From assembly GCA_902806595.1 (NCBI GenBank), contig CADCXC010000040.1, positions 62,001 to 126,000 of the forward strand: DNA of 64,000 bases. The letters are read 5' to 3'. The notes below the pieces were generated by a model. It was not told the origin of the DNA. It saw only the letters and a program-made list of their open reading frames with translations, and did not search any database. Shown here piece by piece: positions 48,207-62,269 of this stretch; within the stretch, counting starts at the first letter, position 1; the number at the start of each line of letters is the position of its first letter. The translations under genes and the position numbers were made by a program. This stretch comes from Pyrenopolyporus hunteri. Taxonomy: Eukaryota; Ascomycota; Sordariomycetes; Xylariales; Hypoxylaceae.

Positions 48207-50717
48207 TGTCGGTCTCCTGAGACAGCCTGCGGCCTACGACAACTATCGTAACGATCGGGTGGCGAGGGTAACTACCTGGGTTAGGTAGGTAGGTAGGTAG
48301 GTAGCAACACGGCCACACATTCATAAGAGGCTGCCGCGGTTTAAATATGGTTGACGGCTCTTCGACTACTGCTTGTCCGGGATGGGTTGAACAATACATG
48401 TGTGTATGCTATCGTATAGCATATACTTAAGTATCTTAGAGCGACCAATCATGAATGTAAATCACTTCAGCGTGACCTTCAAAATAAACCGAAAAAAAGA
48501 AAAGAAAAGAAAAAAACATCCATGCGTAATGACGGCCACGAGGCTTCCCTCCAATCCCTGTACATTGCCGTGGGGACCCCGCGTCTCGCGTGTCTTGGTA
48601 TTTCTTTTTCCTTTTCGTTCTCGGTGTGAAGATCCGGCGAGGTAGCGGAGGTAAGGAGAATAGACGGAGACTGGGAATGTTTTCCTTGGCACCCCAGTTA
48701 TGATGGAGGTAAGCTGGCGGGGGGCTGCTGGGTCTTGCCAGTCTCGCTAACCCAAATCGTAAGGAGAATAGTCCTCGGCGCCGAGGTGGTTTGGGTATGT
48801 TGTAATAGATGGCTCGGCGAGGGACGGGGTAGGTATACTATATAGGAGACATCTACCGCATTCGTCAGCGATAGCTCCCAGGGGGTAGGCAAGCAATAGG
48901 ACGATGGATGAGGCCAGCCAAGGCACGCGGGAGTCGCAAGTTGTTGGCTTAAGCCAGTCATACCAATCATATCAGTTTATTAATATACCGATTTTCTTCA
49001 CATATGCTACCGATCGCTCGGCTCGGCGAGCACAGGCATAATCTCTTCAACCAGGAAGCCTCACCAGTCCCTTGATTCTATCTATGTATATAGGTATGTG
49101 TATGCTGCGGTATGTGCTTCCCCCTATCGTAGCAATCCTTGAACGCCTCCCCCCCCCGCTCCAATTATCTTTATAATCAGTACCCTAGCGCAGACTTGCC
49201 TAACGATGACTACTAGTCGGTTCTGGGCCAACCCGTCAGTCCACCAACATGACATGCGCCTCGTTCATGTCGATGACGGAGTAGCGTTGGTTATGTCTAC
49301 CCGGTGTCACGTCTGGGCGCAAAAGAAAAAAAAAACCGTGCGATGGAATAACGCTATCACCCTCCGCAGACACCGGCGCCTTGAGATTTTTGAATACGGG
49401 GACGCGGCCATCTTCCGTTGTTGTTAATTCGGACGCAAAACGAGAGTGGTTTTCTTATCCTTGTCCAGACACGCAAATGGCAAATTCTTAATTGGTTCGA
49501 CCACGGCCTCATTCTTGTTTCCCTAATGGAAGTTAGGGTTGAAGGCGGCGTCGATGCGCCGCCAGCCTCTAACATGAAGCGAGTCGAGCTTAGGGGGTAT
49601 GCCTAGGTTCATTTGTTATTGCTATTAAGGAGTAAGGAATTCTGGATGCCGACGACGGGTGCGCAATAGGCTTTCAGTTCCCAAAGTGGCCAAAGCCAAG
49701 CACATGGTCAAGGCGAGGCCTCTCCCATCCACAACCTCTACTGTTCGAATACCCATTTAGTACTTTACAGGTACCTAGGTAGGTAGGTAGGCAGGTATGT
49801 AACGTCTGCAGCTCGAAACAGGATGGAAGAAGTAGATACCTAGGTAATTTACAATCAATCAATCGCTACTAAGTGCCGGCGCTTTGTTAGTTACCGGATG
49901 CGGCCCGACGCTGCTCGCTGGAAGCGCTACCTCTAGATACTATCATCGCCAAGTCGAGCCGGTGTTAGAATAAGCCGCCAAGCGAAGCTTAGATGCCTAG
50001 ACCATGATAGCCGTTAAGGTGCCATCCACTTCGGTAGATGGAGTTCTCGTTTTCATCACCGTCCGCCGAGCTAGAACGGCTCAGAAGCATGGGATGCATA
50101 CGGGGCACGAGTTGTTAGCAGGCACCTCTGAGGATATATACCTACCTAGGTAGGTAGGCAATACGTAGGCATCGGTATCCTTGGACATAAGACTAATTAT
50201 GTAGAATAAATAGGATGGGCATGGGCAAAGATTAAAATTGACTACACCTTCTCATTCTCTCTCTCTCTCTCGTCTGCGCGAAATGAAAATGACTCTCGAG
50301 GGTTCTTGTAAGTGGCGTAGGGAACAAAGGAAAGGAAAGAGAAAAAAAAAAAGAAGAAGGAAAAAAGGAGAGAAGAAAATCAGCTGCCGAAGCAAATCCG
50401 AGCATGTCGCGTGATGGGTATAGATGAGAGTCATCGTGTAGACTAACGCGGTTGACCCATGGGCGCCCCATTTTTGAGGAAAATATGCAACAACTCGCTC
50501 CCTGTCACCCGAGATTGATTTCGCATGTGCGCACTTGATACCGTGGGCGCGGCAGCGAGGACACAATGAATATTATAGCTGAAGCTTGAGTCTGGTGGGA
50601 TTAAAATAAGGGACAAGTTGCTCATAGGACTCACGCCGGACCATAAGCAATTTTTCCGTTAAACCGCCAATTCAAAGAATTTCCAGATGTCAAACCCACT
50701 TTTTAGCTGTAGTCACG
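48207..50717. other. Gene-free flank next to the AT-rich block
   Basis: About 2.5 kb. The first part should be the MFS promoter. A (TAGG)n run of about six copies lies at 48281-48304, with further CCTAGGTAGG remnants near 49771 and 50139. There are purine-rich runs near 48493-48520 and 50325-50380, and a GA/CT run near 50258. Several small open frames occur on both strands but none looks real. Confidence 0.5.
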
Positions 50718-50789
50718 TGATATTTTAAAAACTATAAAATATTATCTATTTTTTTATAATCGACACGAAATAATTTTATTAATTAAAAT

Positions 50790-52200
50790 TAAATTATATT
50801 AATATTATAAATAATAAAAAAAAAAAAAATTAAAATATAATTTTTTAAACCGTATTTTTATATAAATTTATTAACGTTAAAATTATAATTATTTAATAAA
50901 ATTAAACTATTATATTAAATTATAATAATAATTATAATTAATAAATTTATTATTATTCGATGTAGTAATTTAATTTTATTAAATTATTAATTTTACCGTC
51001 GAAATATATATATAAAACCGTAGGTTTTTTAACGGCGTTTTAATTTTTTTTTTTTTTTTATAATATTAATAAAATTATATTTTAATTTTTAATATTATAT
51101 ATTATGTTAAAATTTAATGTTATTAATTATAATATATAAAATAATTATTTAATTAATATATTTAAAAAATATAATAAATAATTAAATAAAAAAATATTAC
51201 GAATTTATGTTAAATTTAATAATTAAAAATTTATTTTTAAGTAAATATAATAATAAATAATATTTATATATAATTAAAATATTTTATTAAAAAATACGAT
51301 AAATAAATATTAATTATATATTTATTAAATAATTTAATTTATTAAATATAATAAAAAAAGGTATAATAAATAAGTTTATAATTATTTTTTTATATAATTA
51401 TCTTTTTAAAAAAATATTAAAATATAATAATTAAAAGTATTATATTTAAAATAATATATATAATTATAAATTTATAATATTATATATATAATAATAACCT
51501 ATTATTATAATAAAAAATTTTAATTATATATATATTATTATTAAAATTATATAATTATATAATTTTATATTAAAAATCCACCGTAACGGTAATAATAATA
51601 AATATATTTTCATTAAATATTTTATTATTTTACGTAATAAAAATTTAAAACATATATTTTTAAAATATATATAAATATCGATTAATACGAAATTAATTAT
51701 TTTAAAACTTTTACATAAATATAAATTAATTAATATATTTTTTTATAATTTTTTATCGTATAATTATATAATATTTTTACGATTATATATCGATAATTTT
51801 TTATTTATTTAATAAATTATTATAGATTATATTTAAAAGTAATTTTTTAACCATTAAATTTAATATATTTTTTTTATATATTTAATAAAATAAATTATTT
51901 AATATATAATTAATATTTATTTATCGTATTTTTTAATAATTTATATATTAACATTTAATATATAAAATAATCGATATTTATAAAATTTATATTAAAAATT
52001 TATTATAATTCGATACGATAAATTTAATTTTATTAAATAATCGACATTAAAATTTCGATCGAATATATTATTAAAACTTAAATATAAAACTACGGTTTTT
52101 TAAATTACGATTTAATTTTTTTTTTTTTTTTTTATAATATTAATAAAATTTAATTTTTAATTTTTAATATTACGCATCGTATTAAAATCTTTTAATTAAG
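50790..52200. repeat. Mutated repeat family: copies in both orientations (further copy near 62070-62195)
   Basis: A unit containing a poly-T run followed by TATAATATTAATAAAAT, and preceded by ACGGTTTTTTAA-like sequence, occurs forward at about 50945-51130 and about 51990-52200. It occurs reversed at about 50790-50905 and about 62070-62195. The first reversed and first forward copies form a near-palindrome. The outer copies could be the ends of one degenerate element of about 11 kb. Confidence 0.6.
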
Positions 52201-53110
52201 AAAATAATATAATATTTAAATTAACTTTTAAATTTATTATTATAATTATTAAATTAATAAAAAATCATTAATTAATGGTTAAATAAATATTATATAATTA
52301 TATAATAAAAAATAACGAAAAAAATAAATTAATTAAATTTTATAAATGTAAAAAATACGATTAAATTAACTTTATATTAATTATAAATATATTTTTATTT
52401 AAAATTTATATTTTAATTATTTATTATATAAAATAATAAAATATATAATAAAAGTATATTTATTATTATTATCGTTACGATAAATACGTTAATACGAAAT
52501 TACATTATTATAATAATAATAATTTATTACTATATATAATATTATAAACTTATAATTATATATACCATTTTAAATATAATACTTTCAACCATTATATTTT
52601 AATACTTTTTTAAAAAAATAACTTTATAAAAAAATAGTCATAAATTTATTTATTATATTTATTTTTATATAATATTTAACGGTTCGAAATTAAAATTATA
52701 TATTTATTTAAATATTATAATAATAACTTATTATTATAATATAATATTATAAATTTATAATTATATTAAATAATAAAAAATTATTAATAAATAAATCGAA
52801 AAAAAATATTATATAATTATATAATAAAAAAATTACGAAAAATATATTAATTAATTTATTTTATTTATAAAAGTTATAAAATAATTAATTTTATATTAAT
52901 CGTTATTTATATATATTTTTAAAATATATGTTTTAAATTTTTATTACGTAAAACGACGAAACATTTAATAAAAATATATTTATTATTATTATCGTTATAA
53001 TAAATTTTTTAATATAAAGTTATATAATTATAAATTATATATATCATTTTAGATGTAATGTTTTCGACTATTATATTTTAATATTTTTTTAATAAAAAAA
53101 TGATTTTTTA
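51350..53110. repeat. Second mutated repeat family, one inverted and two direct copies
   Basis: A segment marked by TATTTATTATTATTATCGTTA and, about 180 bases away, by TATTATATAATTATATAATA, is present at about 52240-52620. It is present again at about 52800-53100, in the same orientation about 540 bp further on. It is present reversed at about 51350-51850. Copies differ at many positions, as expected after RIP. Confidence 0.6.
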
Positions 53111-56100
53111 AATTAATAATTATAAATTATTTTATTATAAAAATTATATAATTTATATTTAAAATTATTAAATTTTAAATATTATAAATAACGAAAAAGT
53201 ATTTATAATAAATATAAAAAAACATTATTTAAATTTAAATTTAACGGTAAATATTTAATTAAAAAAATAAAAAAATATTAAATAATATAAATATTTATAT
53301 CGAATTAATTTATATATAAACTTTTTTAAAACGCGACGTTTTATTTAATAATTTCTATTTTTTTTTAACTTTTTATATATAATTATAATATTATTTTATA
53401 CCATTATAAAATATTTTATTAAATGTTAATTTCGATTTTTTACTTATATTTTAATAATTTTTTAAATAATTTTTAAACGAAATGTATTTTTTTTTATATA
53501 ATTACGTGAAATTTTATATTTTTAACGGGTATTTCGTTAATTATTTATTATAAATAATTTATATTTTTAATGTAAAAAAATTATTAAAATTATAATAAAT
53601 TAACGGCTTTTTTAATATATAAATTAATCGTTATAATTCGAAATTATATATTAAATTTTATTTATAATTTTTTATTATAAAATTCGAAAAATTAAATATA
53701 TTTAATTATATTAAATTAATATAATTAATTATAACATTTTTATACCGTAATTAAAATTTAATTTAATATTAATTTTATTTTATAATAAAATCGACGATTT
53801 TTTACTATATTATATTTTTATAAAAAAAATATATTATTATTTAATCGAAAACTTTATTTTTATTAAAATCGTTTAAATTTTTTAACCTTTAAAAAAAACT
53901 TTAATATTATTAATTAACGTTTAATAATTTTTTAATAATAAATATTTATAATTTAATATATAATAATAATTAAAAATAATTATAATTATTATTATTCGAT
54001 TTTATTATTAATTTTATTAATATTATATTTATATAAATTTAAAAAATAATTCCTTTATATTTATTAAATTTTTATACCGTTAAAATTTACGATAATAATC
54101 GATAACTTCGTATATATCGTAAATTAATGTTATATTTAAATTAAAAAAAATGTTTTTACTTTATAATTTATTTTAATAAATTATAATCGAAATTTTAATT
54201 TAATAATTATTTAAAAAAATTAATATAATATATTTATAAAAAAGTAATTTAATTTATTAATATTATATTATAAAATTTTTTAAAAATATATATCGATAAT
54301 TACGTAAATTTCGAATCTAATAAAACGTAATTTATAATAACCGTTTATATATTATATATAATTAAATTTCGAAACTTTAAATTATATTTTTTTTTATTAC
54401 GTTTTATAATTTAAATTCGACGCGTTATTATATAATTTAAAAATAATATAAACGATATATATCTTATATTATTTTTTATAATATAAAAATTTATAAAATT
54501 TTTTTAACACGTTTTTATAATAAATTTTATTTTATATACCTAAAAACATCTAAAATTTACGTATATTTATTAAAAAATTCTTTTAATTAAATTATTATAT
54601 TATATCGTTTATTTAAATTATTTATTTACTTTTTTATATTATTTTTTATTCGAATTTAAATAAAAAAAACTCGCATTAATTTTATCTTTTATAAGTATTA
54701 TAATTAATTTAAAATTTCGACATTTTAAAATCTCGTAAAATAAAATAAATATCGTATAAAATTTACGAATTCGAAAGTATAAAAAATTAATTCGTATCGA
54801 ATTATTTTCCATTTTTTTAATTTATATTTTAAAGTTTAATAAATTAATTTAACTTTAAATCGTTTTATTTTTAAATATTTAACGATTAAATTATAAAATA
54901 ATTTAATTTAAAAAAATCAATAAATTTCGTTTTAAATAATATCGATATTATATTTATTTTTATAAAAATTTTATATTTTTAAATAACGTTATAAAAATTA
55001 TAAATTTATTTCGACGTTATATTTATTTCGTAATTATTAAATAATATTATATTAAAAAATTTTATTTTTTAAATATCATTAATTAATTAATTTTTTACGA
55101 AACTTTAAATTTATTAAATTTTATAATATAATAATTAAATTTATTAAAATTATTTTTAATTAATTTATAAATTAAAAACCAATTTTTTATAATTTTTTTT
55201 TTATATATATAAAATATATATTTAATTTACTTATTATTTTAACTTTTTTAAAACTTAATTATTTTTAATTTTTAAATCGCATTTATTTACTTATAATTAT
55301 AAATAACGATCGTTTAATTATACTATTATTTACTTTTTATTATTTTTTTTTATCGAAGTTTTTCGCATTCGACATTATCGATATAAACTTTAAAAAAGAA
55401 GTAATTTTAAATAAATTTAAAAAAAAAAAAACGATTAAATGTACGTAATTAATTATAATTAAATTAATTTATAATTCGATAATTTTAATATTATAACCCT
55501 AATATTTTATTAATAAAATTCGTTAATTATAAAAAAAAATAAATGTATTTATAAAATATATAAAATATTTATTATAATAAATTAATAAAAATAACCTCGA
55601 AATTTATTTAAATTATTTTAATTAATTTTTAAATTACGTTAAATAATTTTCTACGAAATTTTTATTTAATATTAATATTTTAATTTACTTTTTTTAAAGT
55701 ATTAATTTATAAATCGAATAATTCGATTAAATTAATCGATTTTATTTTTTTTTCGAAATTTAAAAAAAATAATTATTACCTTTTATTATTTTATTACCTT
55801 TATACGTAACTTTTTTATAATTATATATAATACGTTTATTATATATTTAAAAAATAATAAAATATATATAAAATATTTTTATCGATTATTTATTAATGAA
55901 AAAATTCATTTTATAATATTTTAATTAATAAAAATCGTCGATTAAAAATAAAATATTTTAATAAATTATTTCGAATATTTATTAAAAATTATAATTTTTA
56001 ATTATTTCTTCGATTATAATCGAAGATTTATATTATTATAAATAAATAAATAAATGTTTATAATTTAAAAAAATACCATTAAATAATTATCGAAAAAAAT

Positions 56101-58059
56101 ATTAATTAAAACGTTAAATAAAATATTAAAGGAAAAATCCTTAATAACGGTAAATAAAATAAAGTTTTTTCGTATAATAAAAAAGTAAAATATTAATTTT
56201 ATAACGGGAAATTATTTTTATATTTTTCGAATATATACGAATAAACGTATTATAATAAATTAATAATATTATATTAAATTTATATCCCGTAAAATAATTT
56301 TTAATTTTATATATCGATTATAATTAAATAAATTACGTTAATTAAATCGATATTTAATTAAATTTATTTATTAATAATAATTTATATTAATTTATTAACG
56401 ATTAATTAATTTTAACCTTAATATATTACATTATATAATAATGTAATTTTTTTAAAATAAATAAATTATTATAAATTTATAACGAAATTTTATTAAATAA
56501 AAGCGTATTAAATAATTATAAAGTATTAATCAATAAAAATATATATAATAAATTTATCGTAATTTTTTTTAAAATTTTAATTAATTATAATAAGTAATTT
56601 ATATTTTCGAATATTATATTTAAACGTTTTATAAACCGCTTTAAATAATAAAAAATTTTTAACGTTAAATTTTAAAAAAATATCGAAAGTTAAAATTTAT
56701 ATATATATAAATAATATATAATAAAATTAATTTATTTAAATTAAATTATTTTAAATAATATAAGATTTTTCATCGATTTTATTTTATAATAAACGTATTA
56801 TATTAACACGAATATTTAAAAAGTAAAAATTTTAATAATTAACGTTTTTACAAAGTAAATATTAATTTATTTTTAATATATTTAAATGTATTTTTACCCT
56901 TTTTTCTTTTAAATATAATTTAATTTACATTTATTTTATCTTTTAATTTATCTTTTTTTTAATTAATTTAATAAATGTAATAATAATATTTATTTATTAT
57001 TTTTATAATAATTTATTTATAATATTTAAAAGATTTTACTTATATTTTATTAAAGGTATATATTTAAATAATTATTATTTCGTATAAAAATTTTTACTTT
57101 TTATTTAATAACGATTAACGTAATCGTTACTTTTATTACCGTTTATTTTATTATTTTATTATTATTAATATCGTGTATCGATGTAAAAAAAAAAAACGTA
57201 TATATATAAAATAATTTACGAAAAATATAAATTTATTAAATATAATTTTTATTAATTTACCCGCCATTTACCGTAATTTTATCGTGTTATAAAATTCATT
57301 TATATTTATTTTTTTTATTTATTTTATCGGTAATAAGTGTATCGATTATAAATCGAAGTCGTTTTTTTTTAATTTTATTTCGTTAAAGTTAATAAAAAAA
57401 AAAAAAATGAATGTAATACGAAGTAATATTTTAAATAATATTAATAATAAATATATAAGTATAAAAATAAGATATAAAAGTGTTAAATAATTAAATGTTG
57501 AAAAGAATTATATGAATTTTTTAAAATATAAATTAAATTTTAATATTATATAATTAAATATCGAATGGATTTTTTATTAATATTATATTAATAACGAAAG
57601 TTTAAAAAAAAAAGTATTTAAATTAAATTTAAAAAAAAAACGTTATAAATATTTACAATTAAAATTTAATTTCGTTTTTTATAACTTTAAATTTAAATAT
57701 AATTTAATATTTTTAATTTAAAATATATTTAAATTCAAATATTCGATATAAAATTAAATTTTATATTAAAAGTATAACTATAATAATTTTATAATCGATT
57801 TTAAAATAATTAACGAATTATTTATCGAAATGTAATTTTTATATCGTTTTATAATTATATTTTTAAATTAACATTAATAAAACGTATTTAATTTTTTCGA
57901 ATATTTTAATTAAAAAATTATAAGTAATTAATTATAAAATATATATTTACGAAAGGTAGTATATTTTAAAAATAAATAAAAAAAAATTATTAATGTTTTA
58001 ATATATATTAAATTTTCGTATTTATATACCGTAAATAAATTAACTCTTTTTTATAAAAA

Positions 58060-58425
58060 TCTTTAATAAATTTATATAAAAAATCTTTTAATTTTTTTCG
58101 ATTAACGAAAAAAATAACTTTTTATAATAAAAATTAAAACGATAATTCGTTTCGAAAAAAACCTTTTATTTATGTATTTTATAATTTTATTTTTCGAAGT
58201 AATAATTAAAACAATAATTCATTTTAAAAAAAACCGTTTTTTTATATATTATATAATTTTATTTTATAAAATAACGATTAAAACGTTAATTTATTTAAGG
58301 AAAAATCTTTTATTTATATATTTAATAATTTTATTTTTTAAAGTAACGATCGAAATAATAACTCGTTTAAAAAAAAATTTTTTACTTATATATTTTATAA
58401 TTATATTTTTTTATTACGATTAACG
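58060..58425. repeat. 72-bp tandem repeat, about four to five copies
   Basis: The unit containing ATTAAAAC recurs with this word at 58132, 58204 and 58276, exactly 72 bases apart. A further diverged copy (GATCGAAATAATAACTCG) follows near 58348. Because 72 is a multiple of three, the unit leaves an 83-codon open frame of three hydrophobic repeats, which I do not call a gene. Confidence 0.8.
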
Positions 58426-60715
58426 TAAATTACGATAAAATAATTAAAACAACCGAAAAAATTATTTCGATTTAAATATTATATCGTTAATTTATCGAAA
58501 GCGTTATTAATTTTTTTTATAAAAATTAAAAATTAACTTTTATTAAATAATTTTATTTTTTTATTACGAAATAAAAAAATATTTTACGATATAATTTTAC
58601 TTCGATAATAAAATGTAACGATAAATATAATCGTATTATTTTATTTTTTTTTTTTTTTAATATTAAAATTATTATTAACGTTAATATCGAAAAATATTTT
58701 ATTTATTACTTTTATAACGATTTATCGAATATTTAATTTCGTTAATTTTATAAAGAAAAAAAATTTTACTTTCGACGAATTATTTTTTTTATTAAATAAT
58801 TATTTCGTTAAAAAATAAATAAACGAAAATTTAAATTAATAAAAAAAAATACGATTAAAAGGAATTAATAATACGAGTAAAAAATTAATTTAAAATTATT
58901 ATAAATAATTCGTTATAATTTAACGACGTTTAATTAACGGCGGTTAATATTAAAAAATTAATTATTTTTTATAATAATTAAAATTATATTAAATTAACAT
59001 CGATTAAAAAATAAAACTTAATTATATCGATTATAAAAATTACCCCGTTTAATAAACGATATAATACGTTTATATAAAATATTAAAACGTTAAATACGTA
59101 AAAATATTAAATCGATTTAAAATAATCGAAGATAATTTTTTTATATATCGAAGTTATTTTTAAATCGATTAATAATAACCGTTTTAAACTTATTATCGAT
59201 AATTTTAAATTAATTATTAACGGTTATTTTAAAATTATCGATAATAATTATTTTAATATCGTTAATAATAATTATTATAAAATTATTATAAAATTTTTTC
59301 GTAAATTATTTATAATCGATTATTTTTTATAATATAATATAATTATTAAAAAACGAAAAGTTAATAATACGTTAATTAAATTAACCGATTTATTTAATAA
59401 AAGTCGTTTTAAAATTTATAAGTATAATATTTATTAACGATTAAAATCGTACGAAATTAAATATTATAAAAAATTAATATTTAAAAAATAAACGAAATTA
59501 TAATTTTAATCGTAATTTAATTATATAAGGTAATAATAAATTATAATTATTATTATTATATAGTAAAATTAAAAATTTAATAATAATATATAAAATAATC
59601 GATTTCGAATATATTAAAATTTCTTTTAATAATTAATATATATATATTTAAATTTATATAAAATTTTAAAATTATTTAATATATATTAATATTAATATTA
59701 TATTTTAATATTTATTATAATAATAATAATAATAAATATAATTTTATTAATTAACTTTATTATTTTACGTAATAAAAAATTAAATTATAAAGTTATAAAT
59801 TATATATATTTATTAATAAAATAAATATTATAATATTATACGTTTATTTTATAAAATTAATTAATCGATAATAAATTTAAAAATAATTTCGTCGTTTTAT
59901 TTAATACGGGTAAAAATTTAAAAATTAAAAGTAAATTATATCGATATTATTAAAAAAAAAAAAAATTAAAGTATAATTTTTTTTAATTACGACTTTATAT
60001 AAAAAAAATAAATAACGAAGTTATTTCGTATATTATAATCGATAATTTAATAAAGTTAAATAAATGTATAATAATATAACGTTACGTTTATATTTACATT
60101 AAATTTTATAATTTATAATATTTATAAATATTTAAAATTTAAATATTAAAATAAAAGTTTAATTTAAATCTAAGTTAATAATATTAATTTAATATATTAA
60201 TTTATTAATTAAATGTAATTTATTTTTTAAAAATAATTTAAATAAACTTTATTATAATTTTATTTTATTTATATTTATTTTTATAAATTTTATAAATATT
60301 ATATTTTTTATTTATATATATAATTATATTTTTTATAAGTGATTATTATTTTTATAAACGTATATTAACTATTTTTATTATATGTAAAATCCGTTTTTAT
60401 TATATCGTTATAATTTTAAAGGTATTTAAGTTTAAAGTTTTTAATATATTATTATAATCGAAATTTAAAAAAAAAGTAAATATATTATATATTTAATTTT
60501 AATTAATGGTTTTTTTATTAATTATTTTTTTAATATTATTTAAAAATTTATTTTTAAAATTAACGATAATTTAATTAATTCGAATAAATCGAAATAATTC
60601 AAATTTATTATTTTTAATAATTATATAATTATTAAAAAACTTTATTAAAAAGTTAATGTCGTTATTATTAAATTAAATTAATATTAAAGTTTTTAAGAAA
60701 TTTAATATAATATAA

Positions 60716-60985
60716 AAACGAAAGGAAAAAATAGAATAAAATAAGGAAAAATAAGAAAAAGTAAGGAAAAATAGGGAAAAATAGGGAAAAGTAAAAAAAA
60801 GTAAGGAAAGGTAAAAAAAGGTAAGAAGAAATAAAGAAAGGTAAAGAAAGGTAGGAAAAAGTAAGGAAAAGTAAAAAAAGGTAAGGAAAAGTAAAGAAAA
60901 ATAGGGAAAAGTAAGGAAAAATAAAAAAAAATAAGAAAAAATAAGGAAAAATAAAAAAAATAGGGAAAAATAAAAAGAAGTAATT
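60716..60985. repeat. Purine-only strand: degenerate A-rich 10-11-bp tandem repeat
   Basis: About 270 bp on the plus strand consist almost only of A, G and an occasional T in units such as AAGGAAAAATA, AGGAAAAGTA and AAAGAAAGGTA. More than 20 copies are visible. The block is unusual within the AT region because its G residues are not in CpG. Confidence 0.85.
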
Positions 60986-61009
60986 TATAAAGTTTTTAAA
61001 CGAACTTTT

Positions 61010-61160
61010 AAAAAATCGAATTAAATATCGATTCGAGTTTCGAATTTATTAAATCGAATTTCGAATGTATTAAATTAAATTTCGAACGTATCGAATCGAA
61101 TTTTAAATCTATCGAATCGAATTTTAAAATTATCGAATCGAATTTTAAATTTATTTATAC
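61010..61160. repeat. About 24-bp tandem repeat with TCGAATCGAATTT core
   Basis: Five to six copies of a unit such as ATCGAATCGAATTTTAAAT follow each other, with Cs retained only in CG. Copies are imperfect. Confidence 0.7.
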
Positions 61161-62269
61161 GATTTTTTAAGTTAATAAAGTGAATTTTAATATTATTTAA
61201 TTACGTATTAATATTAATAATGTTAATTTCGAATGTATTAACGTAAATTTTAAAATAAAAAAATTATTTTATTTTAAATTTATTATAAAACGTTAAATAT
61301 TTTTTATTTTTAATTAAAAGTTAAAACGTTCGTTATTTTAAATAATTTATAAATAATTTTAATTATATATTTAATTATAATAATAAAATTAAATTAAAAA
61401 TTTAATTATATAACGAAATTTATATTAATTAAAATAAAAATTAAAAGTTAAAAATAAAATAAAAGTAAATAATAAAAAAAAAACGGTATTTAAGTAATTA
61501 AAGGTGGAATATAATTAAAAAAATAAAATGTTTTAAAAAAAATTTTAAAAAATAAATTTTAACGTATTTTATTATAAATAACGTAAATATTTCGTAATTA
61601 TATTATTAAAAAATTAATATTCGATTAAATTTCCTTTCGATACGATTAATTAATAATATTTATTTTTATTTTAACTTTAAAATAATAATTTATAATAAAA
61701 ATTTAATTACGATTAAATATAATTATAAATTTCGAAAATATTAATTTTATATATAATAAATAATACGAATTAATTTTTAATTTATAATAAATAATATATA
61801 AATATTGATTTATATAAAATTATATATAAAAATATAAAAATTAAAAATAAAAATACCGTATATATTAAACGTTTTATATAATAAAAAATTATAATAATAT
61901 TTAAAAAAATTATTTATAAAATTTAAAACTTATTTTTTGATTTTTTATCGATAATTATTATTATATTAATTTTTTATTTACGATCGTTACTATATTAACT
62001 TTATATATAATTATTTTTAAATTAATTTAAATTATAAATTTAATACGAGTCGAGTTTTAAAAATTAAAATATTATTATATTAATAATATAAAAAAAAAAA
62101 AAAAATTAAAACGCGATTTAAAAAATCGAAGCGAAATCGTATTTTAAATTTCGTTATTAATTTTTTAATAAAATTAAATTATTATATAATATTATAACGG
62201 TTTTATATGTCGAATTTTATAAATTTTTTTCGGTAATAATTTTAAACATTATTAAAGGAAATTAAAATT

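Noticed and set aside
58172..58423. 83-codon open frame in the AT block
   Set aside because: It is three copies of a 72-bp tandem repeat and codes only Ile/Phe/Lys/Leu low-complexity sequence, with no start context or relatives.
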